Positions 10,416 through 19,357 of a stretch of DNA of 64,000 nt are shown piece after piece (position 1 is the first letter of the stretch; each line of letters opens with the position of its first letter). This stretch comes from VAZQ01 sp963816745 (GTDB lineage Bacteria; Pseudomonadota; Alphaproteobacteria; Rhizobiales; Xanthobacteraceae). A program made the translations under genes and the position numbers. Under the pieces are notes generated by a model. It ran no database searches and had not been told where the DNA came from. It saw nothing but the letters and a program-made list of their open reading frames with translations. Where the stretch lies: contig CAWFLQ010000010.1 in the NCBI GenBank assembly GCA_963816745.1, forward strand, positions 1 to 64,000, read 5' to 3'.

Positions 10416-10730
10416 TTGACCGCGGGAGAATGCGAAGTGTTTGGTCCGTGGCTCACATTGACCTTCCAGGCCGCACAGTTCGGCTTGGAGGTTCAAAGCG
10501 TGATGGCGCTTCGACTTATGCGATTGGCTGAAGGTGGAAATCCTGGTCGTAGGGAGGCGCGGCTGATGGTCGTCGAGAAGATGGCTGCGCTCACGGAGGC
10601 CCAAGTTGCCACGGCAGCGACTATTGTGACCGGCCGCAGCCACACAGCGGCGAAGAAGGTTGTGCAGGTATTCAAGAAGAGGATGCGCGCGAACAGAAAA
10701 AGGCTTTCACGCCGACGCCGACAACCGTGA
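10416..10730 (+). CDS. small conserved protein with basic C-terminus
   Basis: About 104 residues from a TTG (GTG at 10437 also possible). The core FGPWLTLTFQAAQFGLEVQ, MALRLMRLAEGG, EARLMVVEKMAALTEAQVAT is amphipathic and helical, followed by AKKVVQVFKKRMRANRKRL and a poly-basic end. Small helical proteins of this style occur in Bradyrhizobium and relatives; the composition recalls PHA granule-associated or DNA-binding proteins, but no function is established. It lies between IS630 and a secreted protein gene and probably belongs to the host chromosome rather than to the phage. Confidence 0.5.
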   Translation: MTAGECEVFGPWLTLTFQAAQFGLEVQSVMALRLMRLAEGGNPGRREARLMVVEKMAALTEAQVATAATIVTGRSHTAAKKVVQVFKKRMRANRKRLSRRRRQP

Positions 10731-10989
10731 ACGGCGGCTCGTCCTGGGAACAAAAAGCTGGGCCTTATCTGGCGGGCGCATCAGAGTTCGGCTGGTCGCA
10801 CGAACCACGGCGCCGGCACGGCGCTATTCGGCGCTCGTCGGGTTCTCTGATGACCGCCGGCTCGAGGTCGAGATTAGCTCTCTAACCTTCCGCCGCTCCT
10901 CGGAGGTACTGCCATAACCGCCCGGAGATCGCGGCTATAACCAGCCATCGCGCAACATGCTGATGATCCGGCGTCGAAAGGCGGCGCGA

Positions 10990-11316
10990 ATGGCCGACCG
11001 GATTGTGAAGCTCACCACGGCCATCGTCGCGTTGTTGTTCAGCGCGGCGGTGTTGGCGCAAGACCGGATGACGAAAGAGGATCTCGTCGCGCTGTCCGTG
11101 ACCCTCGGCGTCTACGACAACCGTTGCGAAAAGCTTCCCCCCAGGCTGCTGGCCGATTTACAGCGGATGGTCCGAATGCTCGACAAGACCGACGTGGCGG
11201 CGGGTGTCGTCGTCGAACAGGAGAAGTTCGACGAGGCCGGCGAGACGAAGTGGTGTGGCGCCTATCGTCCAACGGTAGAGAAGTACAAGGACGGGCTGTT
11301 CGAGCCTGCGAGGTGA
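10990..11316 (+). CDS. small secreted protein with signal peptide
   Basis: 108 residues from ATG 10990 (an upstream ATG at 10957 adds 11 basic residues). MADRIVKLTTAIVALLFSAA ending VLAQD is a signal peptide with a VLA-Q cleavage site. The mature part has two Cys residues (DNRCEKLPPR and TKWCGAYRPT) that could pair in the periplasm. I do not recognise a named family. It ends just before the left IS3 copy and stands alone on the plus strand. Confidence 0.6.
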   Translation: MADRIVKLTTAIVALLFSAAVLAQDRMTKEDLVALSVTLGVYDNRCEKLPPRLLADLQRMVRMLDKTDVAAGVVVEQEKFDEAGETKWCGAYRPTVEKYKDGLFEPAR

Positions 11317-11392
11317 TCGATCAAATGCGCCACAGAAGGGTGCCGGTTGTTTGAACAATTTCTCCGCGTCGATAAGTGGAGCGTCGACCGGG

Positions 11393-12220
11393 TTAGGCTG
11401 CCAAGCGGAGGGGCAACGGTTTGAAGTAGGCTCGATTAGGCGTCACGCCGTCAAGGCTCGAATGTGGTCGTCGTCCGTTATAGAAGCCGAGGTAGCGGCC
11501 GATCGAAGCGCGGGCCTCGCTGACGCTGTCGTAGGCCCGCAGATACACTTCCTCGTATTTGACGCTGCGCCACAGCCGTTCGACGAACACGTTGTCCCGC
11601 CAAGCGCCCTTGCCGTCCATGCTGATCGCAATGTCGTTGTCGGCGAGCACGCCGGTGAAGGCCGAGCCAGTGAACTGCGAGCCCTGATCGTATTGAAGAT
11701 GTCCGGCTTGCCGTGACGAGCCAAAGCATCCTCCAGCGTCTCGACGCAGAATGCCGCTTCCATTGTGATCGACAGCCGCCACGACAGCACGCGACGACTG
11801 AACCAATCGAGCACAACGGCCAGATAGACGAAAGCCACGCGCCATCGGGATGTACGTGATGTCCATCGCCCACACCTGGTTCGGCCGCACAATCTCCATT
11901 CCGTGCAGCAGATACGGATAGATCTCGTGCCCCGGCTCCGGCTTCGTCGTGCGCGGACGGCGATAGAGCGCTTCTATCCCCATCCGCTTCATCAGCGTCT
12001 TCACGTGACGGCGGCCGACCTTGCACCCCTCGGCAGCCAGCAGGCCTCGCAACATTCGCGAGCCGGCGAAGGGGAACTCCAGATGCAGCCGGTCGAGACG
12101 CCGCATGATCTCCAGGTCGGTCGCCGACACCGGCCGCGGCAGGTAGTACACGCTGCCGCGGCTGATGTTCAGAACTTCCGCTTGCTTGGCGATCGGCAGA
12201 TCGTGCTCACGGATGATCAT
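11393..12220 (-). pseudogene. IS3 transposase OrfB, copy 1
   Basis: Integrase-core transposase. It starts MIIREHDLPIAKQAEVLNIS, contains FAGSRMLRGLLAAEGCKVGR (HTH_21) and QVWAMDITYIPMARGF (first Asp of DDE), and later FTGSAFTGVLADNDIAISMD and NVFVERLWRSVKYEEVYLRA (second half). Between about 11700 and 11840 the chain is out of frame; the neighbouring frame gives the expected VYLAVVLDWFSRRVLSWRLS. The two indels cancel, so an open frame persists although the catalytic core is scrambled. Normally made as a fusion with OrfA by programmed frameshifting. Confidence 0.75.
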
Positions 12221-12527
12221 CGCCTTGCGCTCAGCAAACCCGCTTTGCCGAGCGCTACTTCCAAAAAATCGTTCTCCAACGTCAGCTCTCCGATCTTGGC
12301 ATGGAGCGACTTCACATCGACCGGCGGCAGGTTGGCTCGGTGCCTGCCGCAGACCCGAACACCCCGGCGGCCCCTTCGAAGCTGCGCCTTCCATTGCGCG
12401 ATCTGGTTGGGATGAACGTCGAACTGCTGCGCCAGCTCAGCCACCGTGTTCTGGCCCCTGATGGCGGCCAACGCTGCCACCTTCGCCTTGAATGCCGGTG
12501 TGTGATTCCGCGTACTCGTCTGCTCAT
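12217..12527 (-). pseudogene. IS3 transposase OrfA, copy 1
   Basis: HTH protein of IS3 elements. The start MSRRVR (ATG 12527) is in a different frame from the core AAIRGQNTVAELAQQFDVHP NQIAQWKAQL, and the part before DVKSLHAKIGELTLENDFLE is again shifted compared with the sister copy (where it reads EGGAADVFGAGGGA). At least two indels. The stop overlaps the OrfB start. Confidence 0.65.
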
Positions 12528-12610
12528 CGTGTCTCCTGATTCGCTGGGCACAGCGTGCCCGCTGTCAGGCAGAAACTCCACCTATCCTCCTGTTCAGATT
12601 TCCGGAGCCG

Positions 12611-13057
12611 GCTCTGCCACCACTTGAAGCAACAGTTCACAAATGAACGTGGGACGCTCTTTCCCCACTAGCTTCGCCAGGCTCCTAACAGGGTTGCCAT
12701 TCCTTTGGCGTCACAATCGACGTTTATTTTACGTCCTGAGTCATCGATCTGAAAGCTCAGCATGGAAGCACCTAATTTGAGGGCCGAAGCGGCGTCCGCA
12801 CCTCGATCATGTCGATCAATTAAATGGACGGTGTATCAGTAGTGGTTGCGGGACTCCGCCTGCCTATGTAATATAAAGTGAACAATCATCATAGCGCGTC
12901 ATTCTTTCCGCGGTGGGGGCTTTGATCGATATCGCAACCGCGCTGCTTGGAAGCTCGCTGACGCTCACTATTGCCTCGCAACATCGGTCTCACCATATAC
13001 AAGGTTCCCGAAATCTTGCGGAACAGCAAACGTCCGCCTTTTAGGAGATCAAGTGCC
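12611..13057 (+). other. A+T-richer leader of the phasin gene, no gene seen
   Basis: Non-coding stretch between IS3 copy 1 and the phasin start. It is richer in A+T than its surroundings, as promoter regions are in this genome, and ends with a clear ribosome site (TTAGGAG, about 13041). I could not define a convincing -35/-10 pair. Confidence 0.4.
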
Positions 13058-13447
13058 ATGACAGAAAACGTAGCACGTGAATTTGCCGAGAAGAGCGCTG
13101 AGCACGTCAAGGACACGTACGGAAAAGTACAAGCCGCCGCGGAGGAAACTACGAAGGTCATGGAGCGTACCTACTCCACCGCCTCGAAGGGCGCCACGGA
13201 TTTCAATCTTCATCTCCTTGAGATCGCCCAGGTGAATACGAACGCAGCCTTCGACTTTGCTCGTCAGGTAACGCGCGTCAAATCGCCGTCGGAGTTTTTC
13301 GAGCTATCAGCCGCGCACGCGCGCAAGCAGTTCGAAACGTTCACCGAACAAGCACAGCGTCTCACGACCCTTGCCCAAAAAGTGACAACCGATGCCGCCC
13401 AACCACTCCAGAGCGAGGCCGCGAAAACGTATAGGAAAAGCGCCTGA
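13058..13447 (+). CDS. phasin family protein (Phasin_2)
   Basis: 129 residues, ATG 13058 with TTAGGAG before it. MTENVAREFAEKSAEHVKDT, KVQAAAEETTKVMERTYSTA and TDFNLHLLEIAQVNTNAAFD are the pattern of Phasin_2 proteins, which coat polyhydroxyalkanoate granules through amphipathic helices. FDFARQVTRVKSPSEFFELS followed by ARKQFETFTEQ is the most diagnostic part. The frame is intact. It lies alone between two IS3 copies in the same orientation, which suggests that it may have moved with them. Confidence 0.88.
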   Translation: MTENVAREFAEKSAEHVKDTYGKVQAAAEETTKVMERTYSTASKGATDFNLHLLEIAQVNTNAAFDFARQVTRVKSPSEFFELSAAHARKQFETFTEQAQRLTTLAQKVTTDAAQPLQSEAAKTYRKSA

Positions 13448-13767
13448 CGGTCATGATTACGGATGAACCATATCTCTCGCGTCTGTCCCACACTTGCAAC
13501 AGACCAAAGAAGGTGATTGCCGGCACGCCGTCGATCACCGCGTCATGCGGTTCTTTTGGTCAGGCAACTCATCTTGATGACGCTCCTATTTTTTCAACCT
13601 CTACCTGTCCCCCAATCTCGGGCCGACTTAGTCGGCGGCCGCCTCAGCCGCATGGGAGGTAGGAACCCCCTTTTGCTTGTTCCCGATTGTCGCAGCGAGT
13701 GGTGCTCTGAGGTGGTCCCGGTTGTCTGAGCAGTTTTTCCGCGTCGATAAGTGGAGCGTCTGCCGGG

Positions 13768-14596
13768 TTAGGCTGCCAAGCGGAGGGGCAGCAGGTTGAA
13801 GTAGGCTTGATCGGGTGTCGTGCCGTCAAGGCTCGAATGCGGCCGGCGGCGATTGTAGAAGTCGAGGTAGCGCCCGATCGATGCGCGTGCCTCGGACGCG
13901 CTGTCGTAGGCCCTGAGGTACACCTCCTCGTATTTGACGCTGCGCCACAGCCGTTCGACGAAGACGTTGTCCCGCCAGGCACCCTTGCCGTCCATGCTGA
14001 TCGCAATGTCGTTGTTGGCGAGCACGCCGGTGAAGGCCGAGCCAGTGAACTGCGAACCCTGGTCCGTGTTGAAGATCTCCGGCTTGCCGTGACGAGCCAT
14101 GGCATCCTCCAGCGTCTCGACGCAGAACGCCGCCTCCATCGTGATCGATACGCGCCACGACAGCACGCGACGGCTGAACCAATCGAGCACGACGGCCAGA
14201 TAGACGAAGCCGCGCGCCATTGGAATGTACGTGATGTCCATCGCCCATACCTGGTTCGGCCGCGTGATCTCGACGCCGCGCAGCAGATACGGATAGATCT
14301 TGGTGCCCAGGCTCTGGCCTCGTGGTACGCGGACGGCGATAGAGCGCCTCTATCCCCATCCGCTTCATCAGCGTCTTCACGTGACGACGACCGATCTTGC
14401 ACCCCTCGGCAGCCAGCAGGCCGCGCAACATCCGCGAGCCGGCGAAGGGGAACTCCAGGTGCAGCCGGTCGAGACGCCGCATGATCGCGAGGTCGGCGGC
14501 AGGCACCGGCCGCGGCAGGTAGTAGACGCTGCCGCGGCTGATGTTCAGAGCTTTCGCTTGCTTGGTGATCGGCAGGTCGTGCGCACGGTCGATCAT
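13768..14596 (-). pseudogene. IS3 transposase OrfB, copy 2, one frameshift
   Basis: Starts MIDRAHDLPITKQAKALNIS at 14596. It runs in one frame to RPRTTRPEPGH near 14310 and continues after a 1-nt shift as KIYPYLLRGVEITRPNQVWA, then MDITYIPMARGFVYLAVVLD, KPEIFNTDQGSQFTGSAF and the C-terminal NVFVERLWRSVKYEEVYLRA. The Asp-Asp-Glu triad is present in the downstream frame. A single C in CACCAAG accounts for the break, so this could be a sequencing error or a late mutation. Confidence 0.78.
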
Positions 14597-14904
14597 CGCT
14601 TTGCGCTCAACAGCCCGGCCTTGCTGAGCGCTCCTTCTAAAAAATCGTTCTCCAGCGTCAGTTCGCCGATCTTGGCGTGCAGCGACTTCACGTCAACGGC
14701 CGGCTGCACTGTTCCGGCTCCACCGCCCGCACCGAAAACATCGGCAGCGCCGCCCTCGAGCTGTGCTTTCCACGATGTGATCTGATTGGGGTGGACGTCG
14801 AACTGCTCCGCCAGCTGTGCCAGCGTCCGATCGCCTTTGATGGCCGCAAGCGCCACCTTCGCCTTGAAGGCCGCTGTATGGTTCCGGCGCGGTCGTCTCT
14901 TCAT
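14593..14904 (-). CDS. IS3 transposase OrfA, copy 2
   Basis: 103 residues, ATG 14904: MKRRPRRNHTAAFKAKVALA, then the HTH DRTLAQLAEQFDVHPNQITS and the leucine-rich end LHAKIGELTLENDFLEGALS. Intact and normal in length. It overlaps the OrfB start by 4 nt, as usual for IS3 elements that make the OrfAB transposase by -1 frameshifting. Confidence 0.85.
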   Translation of the reverse strand: MKRRPRRNHTAAFKAKVALAAIKGDRTLAQLAEQFDVHPNQITSWKAQLEGGAADVFGAGGGAGTVQPAVDVKSLHAKIGELTLENDFLEGALSKAGLLSAKR

Positions 14905-15033
14905 GGTCTCTCCTGATTCGCGGGCTATAGCGTGCCCGCTGTCAGGCAGAAACTCCACTTATCGCCCTGTCCAAAATTCCGGGACCGGCTCTCTCTCCTG
15001 TTAGGACCCTCAAGACAATGGAGAGTGACCACG

Positions 15034-15064
15034 GAGCCCCGAGTTCCAGCAGAACCCGGGGCTC
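15034..15064 (+). terminator. hairpin, possible terminator
   Basis: GAGCCCC..GTT, loop, AAC..GGGGCTC, followed by TCTGATTCT. It has the same outer arms as the hairpin at 15155-15179. No clear gene ends before it on the plus strand, so its role is uncertain. Confidence 0.4.
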
Positions 15065-15154
15065 TCTGATTCTAAGCAAGCTGGATGGCTGGCGTGGCGC
15101 ACACGCGTGCTCATTGAAGGCAGCCCACGAGGCTCATGACATCCGTATGCCTAT

Positions 15155-15179
15155 CAGAGCCCCGCATTACGGGGCTCTG
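15155..15179. terminator. perfect 10-bp hairpin at a gene end
   Basis: CAGAGCCCCG, 5-nt loop, CGGGGCTCTG. It contains the stop codon of the minus-strand gene 15167-15391 in its loop. There is no long T run on either strand, so termination strength is doubtful. Confidence 0.5.
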
Positions 15180-15391
15180 TCATTTGGCCGCCTCGGTGGC
15201 GCGTTCTTAATCACAATCGTCTCACCATTTTCCAGATCGCGGACGGCCACTTCGATATTCGGATTTCGCGATTTCAAATCTTGCGCGGACTCGATCGCGA
15301 CCGCTTTGACGTCACGGTATGAGCGAGGCTTGCCGCCGACCGCGATCTCATAGCGTGTGCCGTGCTTGTTGTTCGCAGTTGGCCTCGTCAT
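15167..15391 (-). CDS. small conserved hypothetical protein
   Basis: 74 residues from ATG 15391: MTRPTANNKHGTRYEIAVGG, KPRSYRDVKAVAIESAQDLK and IEVAVRDLENGETIVIKNAP. The pattern (short beta strands around a helix, ending in a basic tail) is that of small uncharacterised proteins of Bradyrhizobiaceae. No catalytic motif is visible. An upstream extension to 15496 is open but lacks similarity of style. The gene ends within the hairpin at 15155-15179. Confidence 0.6.
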   Translation of the reverse strand: MTRPTANNKHGTRYEIAVGGKPRSYRDVKAVAIESAQDLKSRNPNIEVAVRDLENGETIVIKNAPPRRPNDRAP

Positions 15392-15630
15392 CAGATAGCC
15401 GATCAAAAAGCGCGAGCTTTTTCGCCGCGACGCGCAGCCGAGCAACCCCGCCGCTTGCCGGATGTAAAGACGACGCGGATACACATCCGTTTGCAAGGAA
15501 CCCGCGCGGAGCGAGCGTCCGATAGGACAATTCGCTGGATTGTTCTAAGTTTCTGGAATTGCCGGTTCCGGCCCCGGATTGTTCCGAGCACGGAACAGCA
15601 ACTCTTTGGCCACGGTGGTCGTTTATCGAC

Positions 15631-15888
15631 ATGCCGCGGTATTTCTTCAATATTGCGCGGGGCAAGACGGTAATTCCCGATCCGGAGGGGGACACGCTTC
15701 ACAGTGATGCCGACGCAATTCGGCATGCGTCCATGGTGGCGCGCGAGATGATTGAAGGGCGTCATTTCTACCGTGGTCAGCACTTGGAGCGATGGGCATT
15801 CGAGATCACGGACGACGCGGGCCGTCGTGTAGCAACGGTCCCATTCGCCGACCTTACACGCCCTAGTGCACGACGTGCGCCGGCTTAG
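15631..15888 (+). CDS. DUF6894 family protein
   Basis: 85 residues starting MPRYFFNIARGKTVIPDPEG, then DADAIRHASMVAREMIEG and WAFEITDDAGRRVATVPFAD. MPRYFF(N/H)...D.EG....D...A...A....R is the signature of the DUF6894 small proteins that are abundant in Bradyrhizobium and Methylobacterium. Function unknown. Stands alone just left of the second type of IS3 element. Confidence 0.82.
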   Translation: MPRYFFNIARGKTVIPDPEGDTLHSDADAIRHASMVAREMIEGRHFYRGQHLERWAFEITDDAGRRVATVPFADLTRPSARRAPA

Positions 15889-16051
15889 GCACGGTTTAGG
15901 CGCTGTTTAGGCTGCAGTTTAGGCTGCCAAAACGCGCTCAGACTGCCGACCCAACGCGGTCCGAATTACTGGCGGGGCTCTTAGGCGGGGAAGGACCCGA
16001 GCACTTGATACATGAACCGCCCCGGGTTTGCCGGAGGCCGTTTGGTTTGAG

Positions 16052-16957
16052 TCACGCCGCCATGGCTGGCTGTTCCAGTATGGCGTAGTAGCGCTCCTCG
16101 GCTTCGGCCGGCGGGATGTTGCCGATGGGCTCCAGGAGCCGCCGGTTGTTGAACCAATCCACCCACTCGAGGGTGGCGAACTCGACCGCCTCGAACGATC
16201 GCCACGGTCCACGCCGGTAGATGACTTCGGCCTTGTAGAGGCCATTGATCGTCTCGGCCAGCGCGTTGTCGTAGCTATCGCCGACACTGCCCACGGAGGG
16301 CTCGATGCCCGCCTCGGCCAAGCGTTCGGTGTACTTGATGGAGACGTACTGGCTGCCTCGGTCGCTGTGATGAACGAGGCCTCCGCGATGCACGGGCCTG
16401 CGGTCATGGAGGGCCTGTTCCAGCGCGTCGAGCACGAAGCTCGCGTGCGCGGTCCGGGATACCCGCCAGCCGACGATGCGCCGTGCATAGGCGTCGATGA
16501 CGAAGGCGACGTACACGAAGCCAGCCCAGGTTGCCACATAGGTGAAGTCGGAGACCCAGAGCACGTTCGGACCTGGCGCCCGGAACTGACGATTGACGTG
16601 ATCCAGCGGGCAAGGAGTTGCCTTGTCGCTGACAGTCGTGCGGACGGGCTTGCCCCGGATTGCTCCTTGAAGGCCCATATCGCGCATCAGCCGCTCTACC
16701 GTACACCGCGCCACGTCATGGTTCTCGCGCCGCAATTGCCGCCAGACCTTGCGCACGCCATAGACTCGGAAGTTGTCATCGAAGACCCGGCGTACCTCGG
16801 GCTTTAGGGCGGCGTCACGCTTGGCTCGCGCCGATCGCTTGGCCGGATCAGCACGCCGGGCGACATGAGCGTGATAGGTTGACGGGGCGATCGGCAAGAC
16901 TTTGCAGATCGGCTCGACCCCATGCGCCTCGCAGTGATCGTCGATGAAGGCGATCAT
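16052..16957 (-). CDS. IS3 family transposase OrfB (integrase core)
   Basis: 301 residues. HTH_21 region FRVYGVRKVWRQLRRENHDV; DDE catalytic residues in LWVSDFTYVATWAGFVYVAF (D), LVHHSDRGSQYVSIKYTERL (D) and SYDNALAETINGLYKAEVIY (E). Ends with RRLLEPIGNIPPAEAEERYY, common in the IS51-type branch of IS3. Intact. The ATG overlaps the OrfA stop (ATGA), the usual site of -1 frameshifting to make OrfAB. Confidence 0.93.
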   Translation of the reverse strand: MIAFIDDHCEAHGVEPICKVLPIAPSTYHAHVARRADPAKRSARAKRDAALKPEVRRVFDDNFRVYGVRKVWRQLRRENHDVARCTVERLMRDMGLQGAIRGKPVRTTVSDKATPCPLDHVNRQFRAPGPNVLWVSDFTYVATWAGFVYVAFVIDAYARRIVGWRVSRTAHASFVLDALEQALHDRRPVHRGGLVHHSDRGSQYVSIKYTERLAEAGIEPSVGSVGDSYDNALAETINGLYKAEVIYRRGPWRSFEAVEFATLEWVDWFNNRRLLEPIGNIPPAEAEERYYAILEQPAMAA

Positions 16958-17283
16958 GGCTTGAACCGGCGGTCGAGCTCCGCCTGGGCAAAATAAGCGG
17001 ACGCCTTGCGCAGGATCTCGTTGGCCTGCCGCAGTTCCCGGTTCTCCCGTTCAAGCGCCTTCAGCTTGGCGGCGAAATCCGTAGACACGCCCGCACGCCG
17101 GCCATTGTTGACCTCGGCCTTCTTTACCCATTCGTTGAGCGTTTGTGCCGTACAGCCGATCTTGGCCGCAATCGACATGATTGCCGCCCATCGCGATGGG
17201 TGCTCGCCCTCGTGGTCCACAACCATCCGGACCGCGCGCGCCCGGACCTCGGGAGAAAACTTGTTGCTGGTCTGCTTCGTCAT
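16954..17283 (-). CDS. IS3 family transposase OrfA
   Basis: 109 residues: MTKQTSNKFSPEVRARAVRM, then a helix-turn-helix (AAKIGCTAQTLNEWVKKAEV) and a leucine zipper-like coiled coil (KLKALERENRELRQANEILR). Normal for OrfA of this IS branch. It overlaps OrfB by 4 nt and lies directly inside the right terminal repeat. Confidence 0.92.
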   Translation of the reverse strand: MTKQTSNKFSPEVRARAVRMVVDHEGEHPSRWAAIMSIAAKIGCTAQTLNEWVKKAEVNNGRRAGVSTDFAAKLKALERENRELRQANEILRKASAYFAQAELDRRFKP

Positions 17284-17547
17284 GGCTCCACCTTCTCAGG
17301 AGTTGGAGCCTCCGATCAACCCGGGGCGGTTCAACACGTGCAGATCTCAGCTCTATTCTCGCGCGCTAAAGTACAAAGCATTTTCTCGGGCGGTTCTTCT
17401 CACTTTGAGCAACCGCGAATCTTGCAGCGCACTAAGGGAAACCCCTACTTAGATTCAGGGGAACTCCTGATAGCTTGCGGCAGGGCTGGGCGTGACAATC
17501 CCCTAACAGCGAAGAAAGTGCAGGCCGGTATAGTGGGGAGCGCTTTC

Positions 17548-17739
17548 ATGTCAGCAGAGAAGTACCGCGACTACGCTCGAGATTGTTTCCGATGCGCGGA
17601 AAACGCCCCTGAGCCTGACGTTAAGATCTGGCTGATTGAGCTGGCGCGATCTTGGCTATCGCGCGCAGAGGAAGCCGGGAAAAATCCTACCCCTGATCCG
17701 GTCGATGAGACGATTTCGACTTCAGCCAGTGACTGGTGA
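17548..17739 (+). CDS. small conserved protein (YRDYA family)
   Basis: 63 residues: MSAEKYRDYARDCFRCAENA, DVKIWLIELARSWLSRAEEA. Short proteins with a YRxYAxxC...A......R..L..LA..W pattern are frequent in Bradyrhizobium and Rhodopseudomonas; function unknown. Two Cys lie close together in the first helix. It follows the IS3 element and precedes the phage early region, on the opposite strand from the phage genes. Confidence 0.68.
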   Translation: MSAEKYRDYARDCFRCAENAPEPDVKIWLIELARSWLSRAEEAGKNPTPDPVDETISTSASDW

Positions 17740-17850
17740 GTTAGTTCGCGCGATTCCCTGACGATCACCGGGGTAACGGGAGAGGTGCGGCTTATCTAAG
17801 GATGGCGCTTGCCACCTTGCCGCAGATCATCGAACCGATCCTGACCAAGT

Positions 17851-18606
17851 TCAGGCTGCGCGCTTCGCGACATAACGTTGCCATGCGATGCCGAGATGAT
17901 GCATGAGGCGTGCATCGGCTACACGCTGGGCCACCTCATAGAAGGGGAAGCGCTTCTGGTAGCGCGGGTGCTGCACGAACATCAGCATCGGGATGATGCC
18001 TCTGCCGTTAGCAGCCTGGTGGTAGATGCCCGGATGCACATCTCGGTCGGAACGCGGCCAGCCCTGTACACCACCAGGACGCAGCACGATATAGCGCCCA
18101 CGATTACGACCCGCATTGCGCTTGCGCGATTGTGTGGTCGTGTTCTGCGCCTTGTCGGCCCGTGCCCCCAGGTCGGACAGGATGCGGTTCATCGTCGAGC
18201 CGGTCACGTTGCCATAGGCATCACGCTTGATGCCCTGCCCTGGAACGATGACCTCGTTGCTCCGCATGATGCCGGCCTCTACCAGCCTGCGCTCACCGCT
18301 CTTTGTCGAACGCGCACCGCCTGCGACCTGCGGACCGAGGTAGCGCCAGGCCGGGACCGATCCGAAGCCTTCCTTGAATTCGACCACCGCAGTCAGGTCG
18401 GTCTTAGTGGCGGGTTTGACGAAAAGGGCATTGAGCGTGAAGCGGGTCGGTCGGTCGAAGACGCTACGCATCACGTCGAGCTCGACCGCCTTGATGTCCT
18501 GCGCGGTTTTGGTCAGCGCGTAGGCGAGTGCGAACGGATGTTCGCTCCTCATGCGCGCGATCACGCGCTGCGCGTCCCTGGCATCGACCCGAAAACCTTG
18601 CGCCAT
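17851..18606 (-). CDS. putative phage minor tail protein (gpZ-like)
   Basis: 251 residues. ALTKTAQDIKAVELDVMRSV, FDRPTRFTLNALFVKPATKT, DLTAVVEFKEGF and WRYLGPQVAGGARSTKSGER resemble the minor tail protein Z / tail completion family, in which a helix with A.N.TA is followed by a FD.PTP.T..A motif and a Y..PQ..GG.R block. The similarity is by pattern only. It lies at the end of the early region, just after a strong terminator (18620-18644), where a switch to late genes would be expected. The next phage gene to the left (small terminase) is 10 kb away behind IS elements. Confidence 0.5.
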   Translation of the reverse strand: MAQGFRVDARDAQRVIARMRSEHPFALAYALTKTAQDIKAVELDVMRSVFDRPTRFTLNALFVKPATKTDLTAVVEFKEGFGSVPAWRYLGPQVAGGARSTKSGERRLVEAGIMRSNEVIVPGQGIKRDAYGNVTGSTMNRILSDLGARADKAQNTTTQSRKRNAGRNRGRYIVLRPGGVQGWPRSDRDVHPGIYHQAANGRGIIPMLMFVQHPRYQKRFPFYEVAQRVADARLMHHLGIAWQRYVAKRAA

Positions 18607-18619
18607 GCCCTATGGAACG

Positions 18620-18644
18620 AAAAACCCCGGCGCGATGGCCGGGG
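18620..18644 (-). terminator. rho-independent terminator after the NusG-like gene
   Basis: Read on the minus strand: CCCCGGC, 6-nt loop, GCCGGGG, then TTTTT. It lies between the end of the NusG-like gene (18689) and the next start (18606). It would close the early operon or be a target of antitermination. Confidence 0.75.
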
Positions 18645-18688
18645 TGTTTCATGCATCCGCTGTAGCGATGACTCGGTTTTTCCACCGA

Positions 18689-19335
18689 TCAGAGCGCTTC
18701 GATATCGAAGATGGACAACTCGGTGCGTGACTGGCGACCGAAGATGCTGACGAGTGCCTTGATTCTGCCGTTGGTGTCAACGGCGCTCTCAAGTTCTGCA
18801 TAGAACGCCGCGAACGGGCCGTTCTTGATCCGCACCATGTCGCCCGGATTGAAATGCCAGATGATCCCGCCGACGGTGCGCGCGGCGCCCTCCTCGCGCT
18901 TCTGACCTTCAACGGCGCGCACGATCTCGATCTCTCCGAGATCAAGAGCGAATGCCTTTCCGTCGCTCCCGAGAAGACGCTTCACGCCGCGAGCCGATGC
19001 CAATTGCGTCCAGCAATCGAGGTGTGAGGGGCAATTCGCAACATGTACGGACCGAACATCGACCGCTCCACCTTGCGCATCGAGCCGCGTCCGTGCCGCT
19101 CCATAACGGTCACCATCGGCAGATAGGGGATGAGTCCCCGTGCGGCGATCTCCCCTTTCGCCAGTTCCTGCTGATGCGGCTCCACACTGACCACGTACCA
19201 GTCACCGTCCACGAGACACGCCTTGGGCTCGGGCTCGACCAACTGCTGCAGCTGTGGTCGTAGCGGTTTCAGCGCGTGGTCACCCCATTCCTGCCTCGCC
19301 AATTGCATTGCGTGCTCGACAAGCTCTTTCTTCAT
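18689..19335 (-). pseudogene. NusG-like transcription antitermination protein, one frame change
   Basis: NusG paralogues bind RNA polymerase and modify pausing or termination. The N-terminal NGN domain is visible as GDWYVVSVEPHQQELAKGEI, ARGLIPYLPMVTVME and RSMFGPYMLRIAP. After a frame change between about 19010 and 19045 the second frame continues ASARGVKRLLGSDGKAFALD and a KOW-type end, FNPGDMVRIKNGPFAAFYAE. An N-terminal helix of about 45 residues precedes NGN, more than in housekeeping NusG. ATG 19335 has GGAGGA at 8 nt. A 29-bp palindrome lies 22 bp upstream and a terminator directly downstream. Confidence 0.75.
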
Positions 19336-19357
19336 GCCCGCATCCTCCAATGATCGA

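Larger units (their letters stand above)
11341..12610 (-). mobile_element. IS3 family element, copy 1 (degraded)
   Basis: About 1.27 kb, homologous over its length to the element at 13714-14986. The ends share the inverted pattern CGATAAGTGGAG (left, about 11369) and its counterpart GGATAGGTGGAG on the other strand (about 12585). orfA and orfB are on the minus strand and both contain compensating frame changes. Exact limits are uncertain by some 10 bp; no target duplication was identified. Confidence 0.7.
13714..14986 (-). mobile_element. IS3 family element, copy 2
   Basis: About 1.27 kb, sister of the copy at 11341-12610 and in the same orientation. Imperfect terminal repeats: GGTCCCGGTTGTCTGAGCAG near 13714 and, on the other strand, GGTCCCGGAATTTTGGACAG from 14986; both lead to CGATAAGTGGAG. 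It carries orfA and orfB. Less damaged than copy 1. Confidence 0.75.
16013..17333 (-). mobile_element. IS3 family element (second type), intact
   Basis: 1321 bp with inverted ends TGAACCGCCCCGGGTT (16013) and the same sequence on the other strand ending at 17333; a second matched block CGGAGGC follows after three variable bases. A 3-bp ACA target duplication is present (16010-16012 and 17334-17336). Both transposase frames are open. It is the best preserved IS of this region. Confidence 0.92.
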
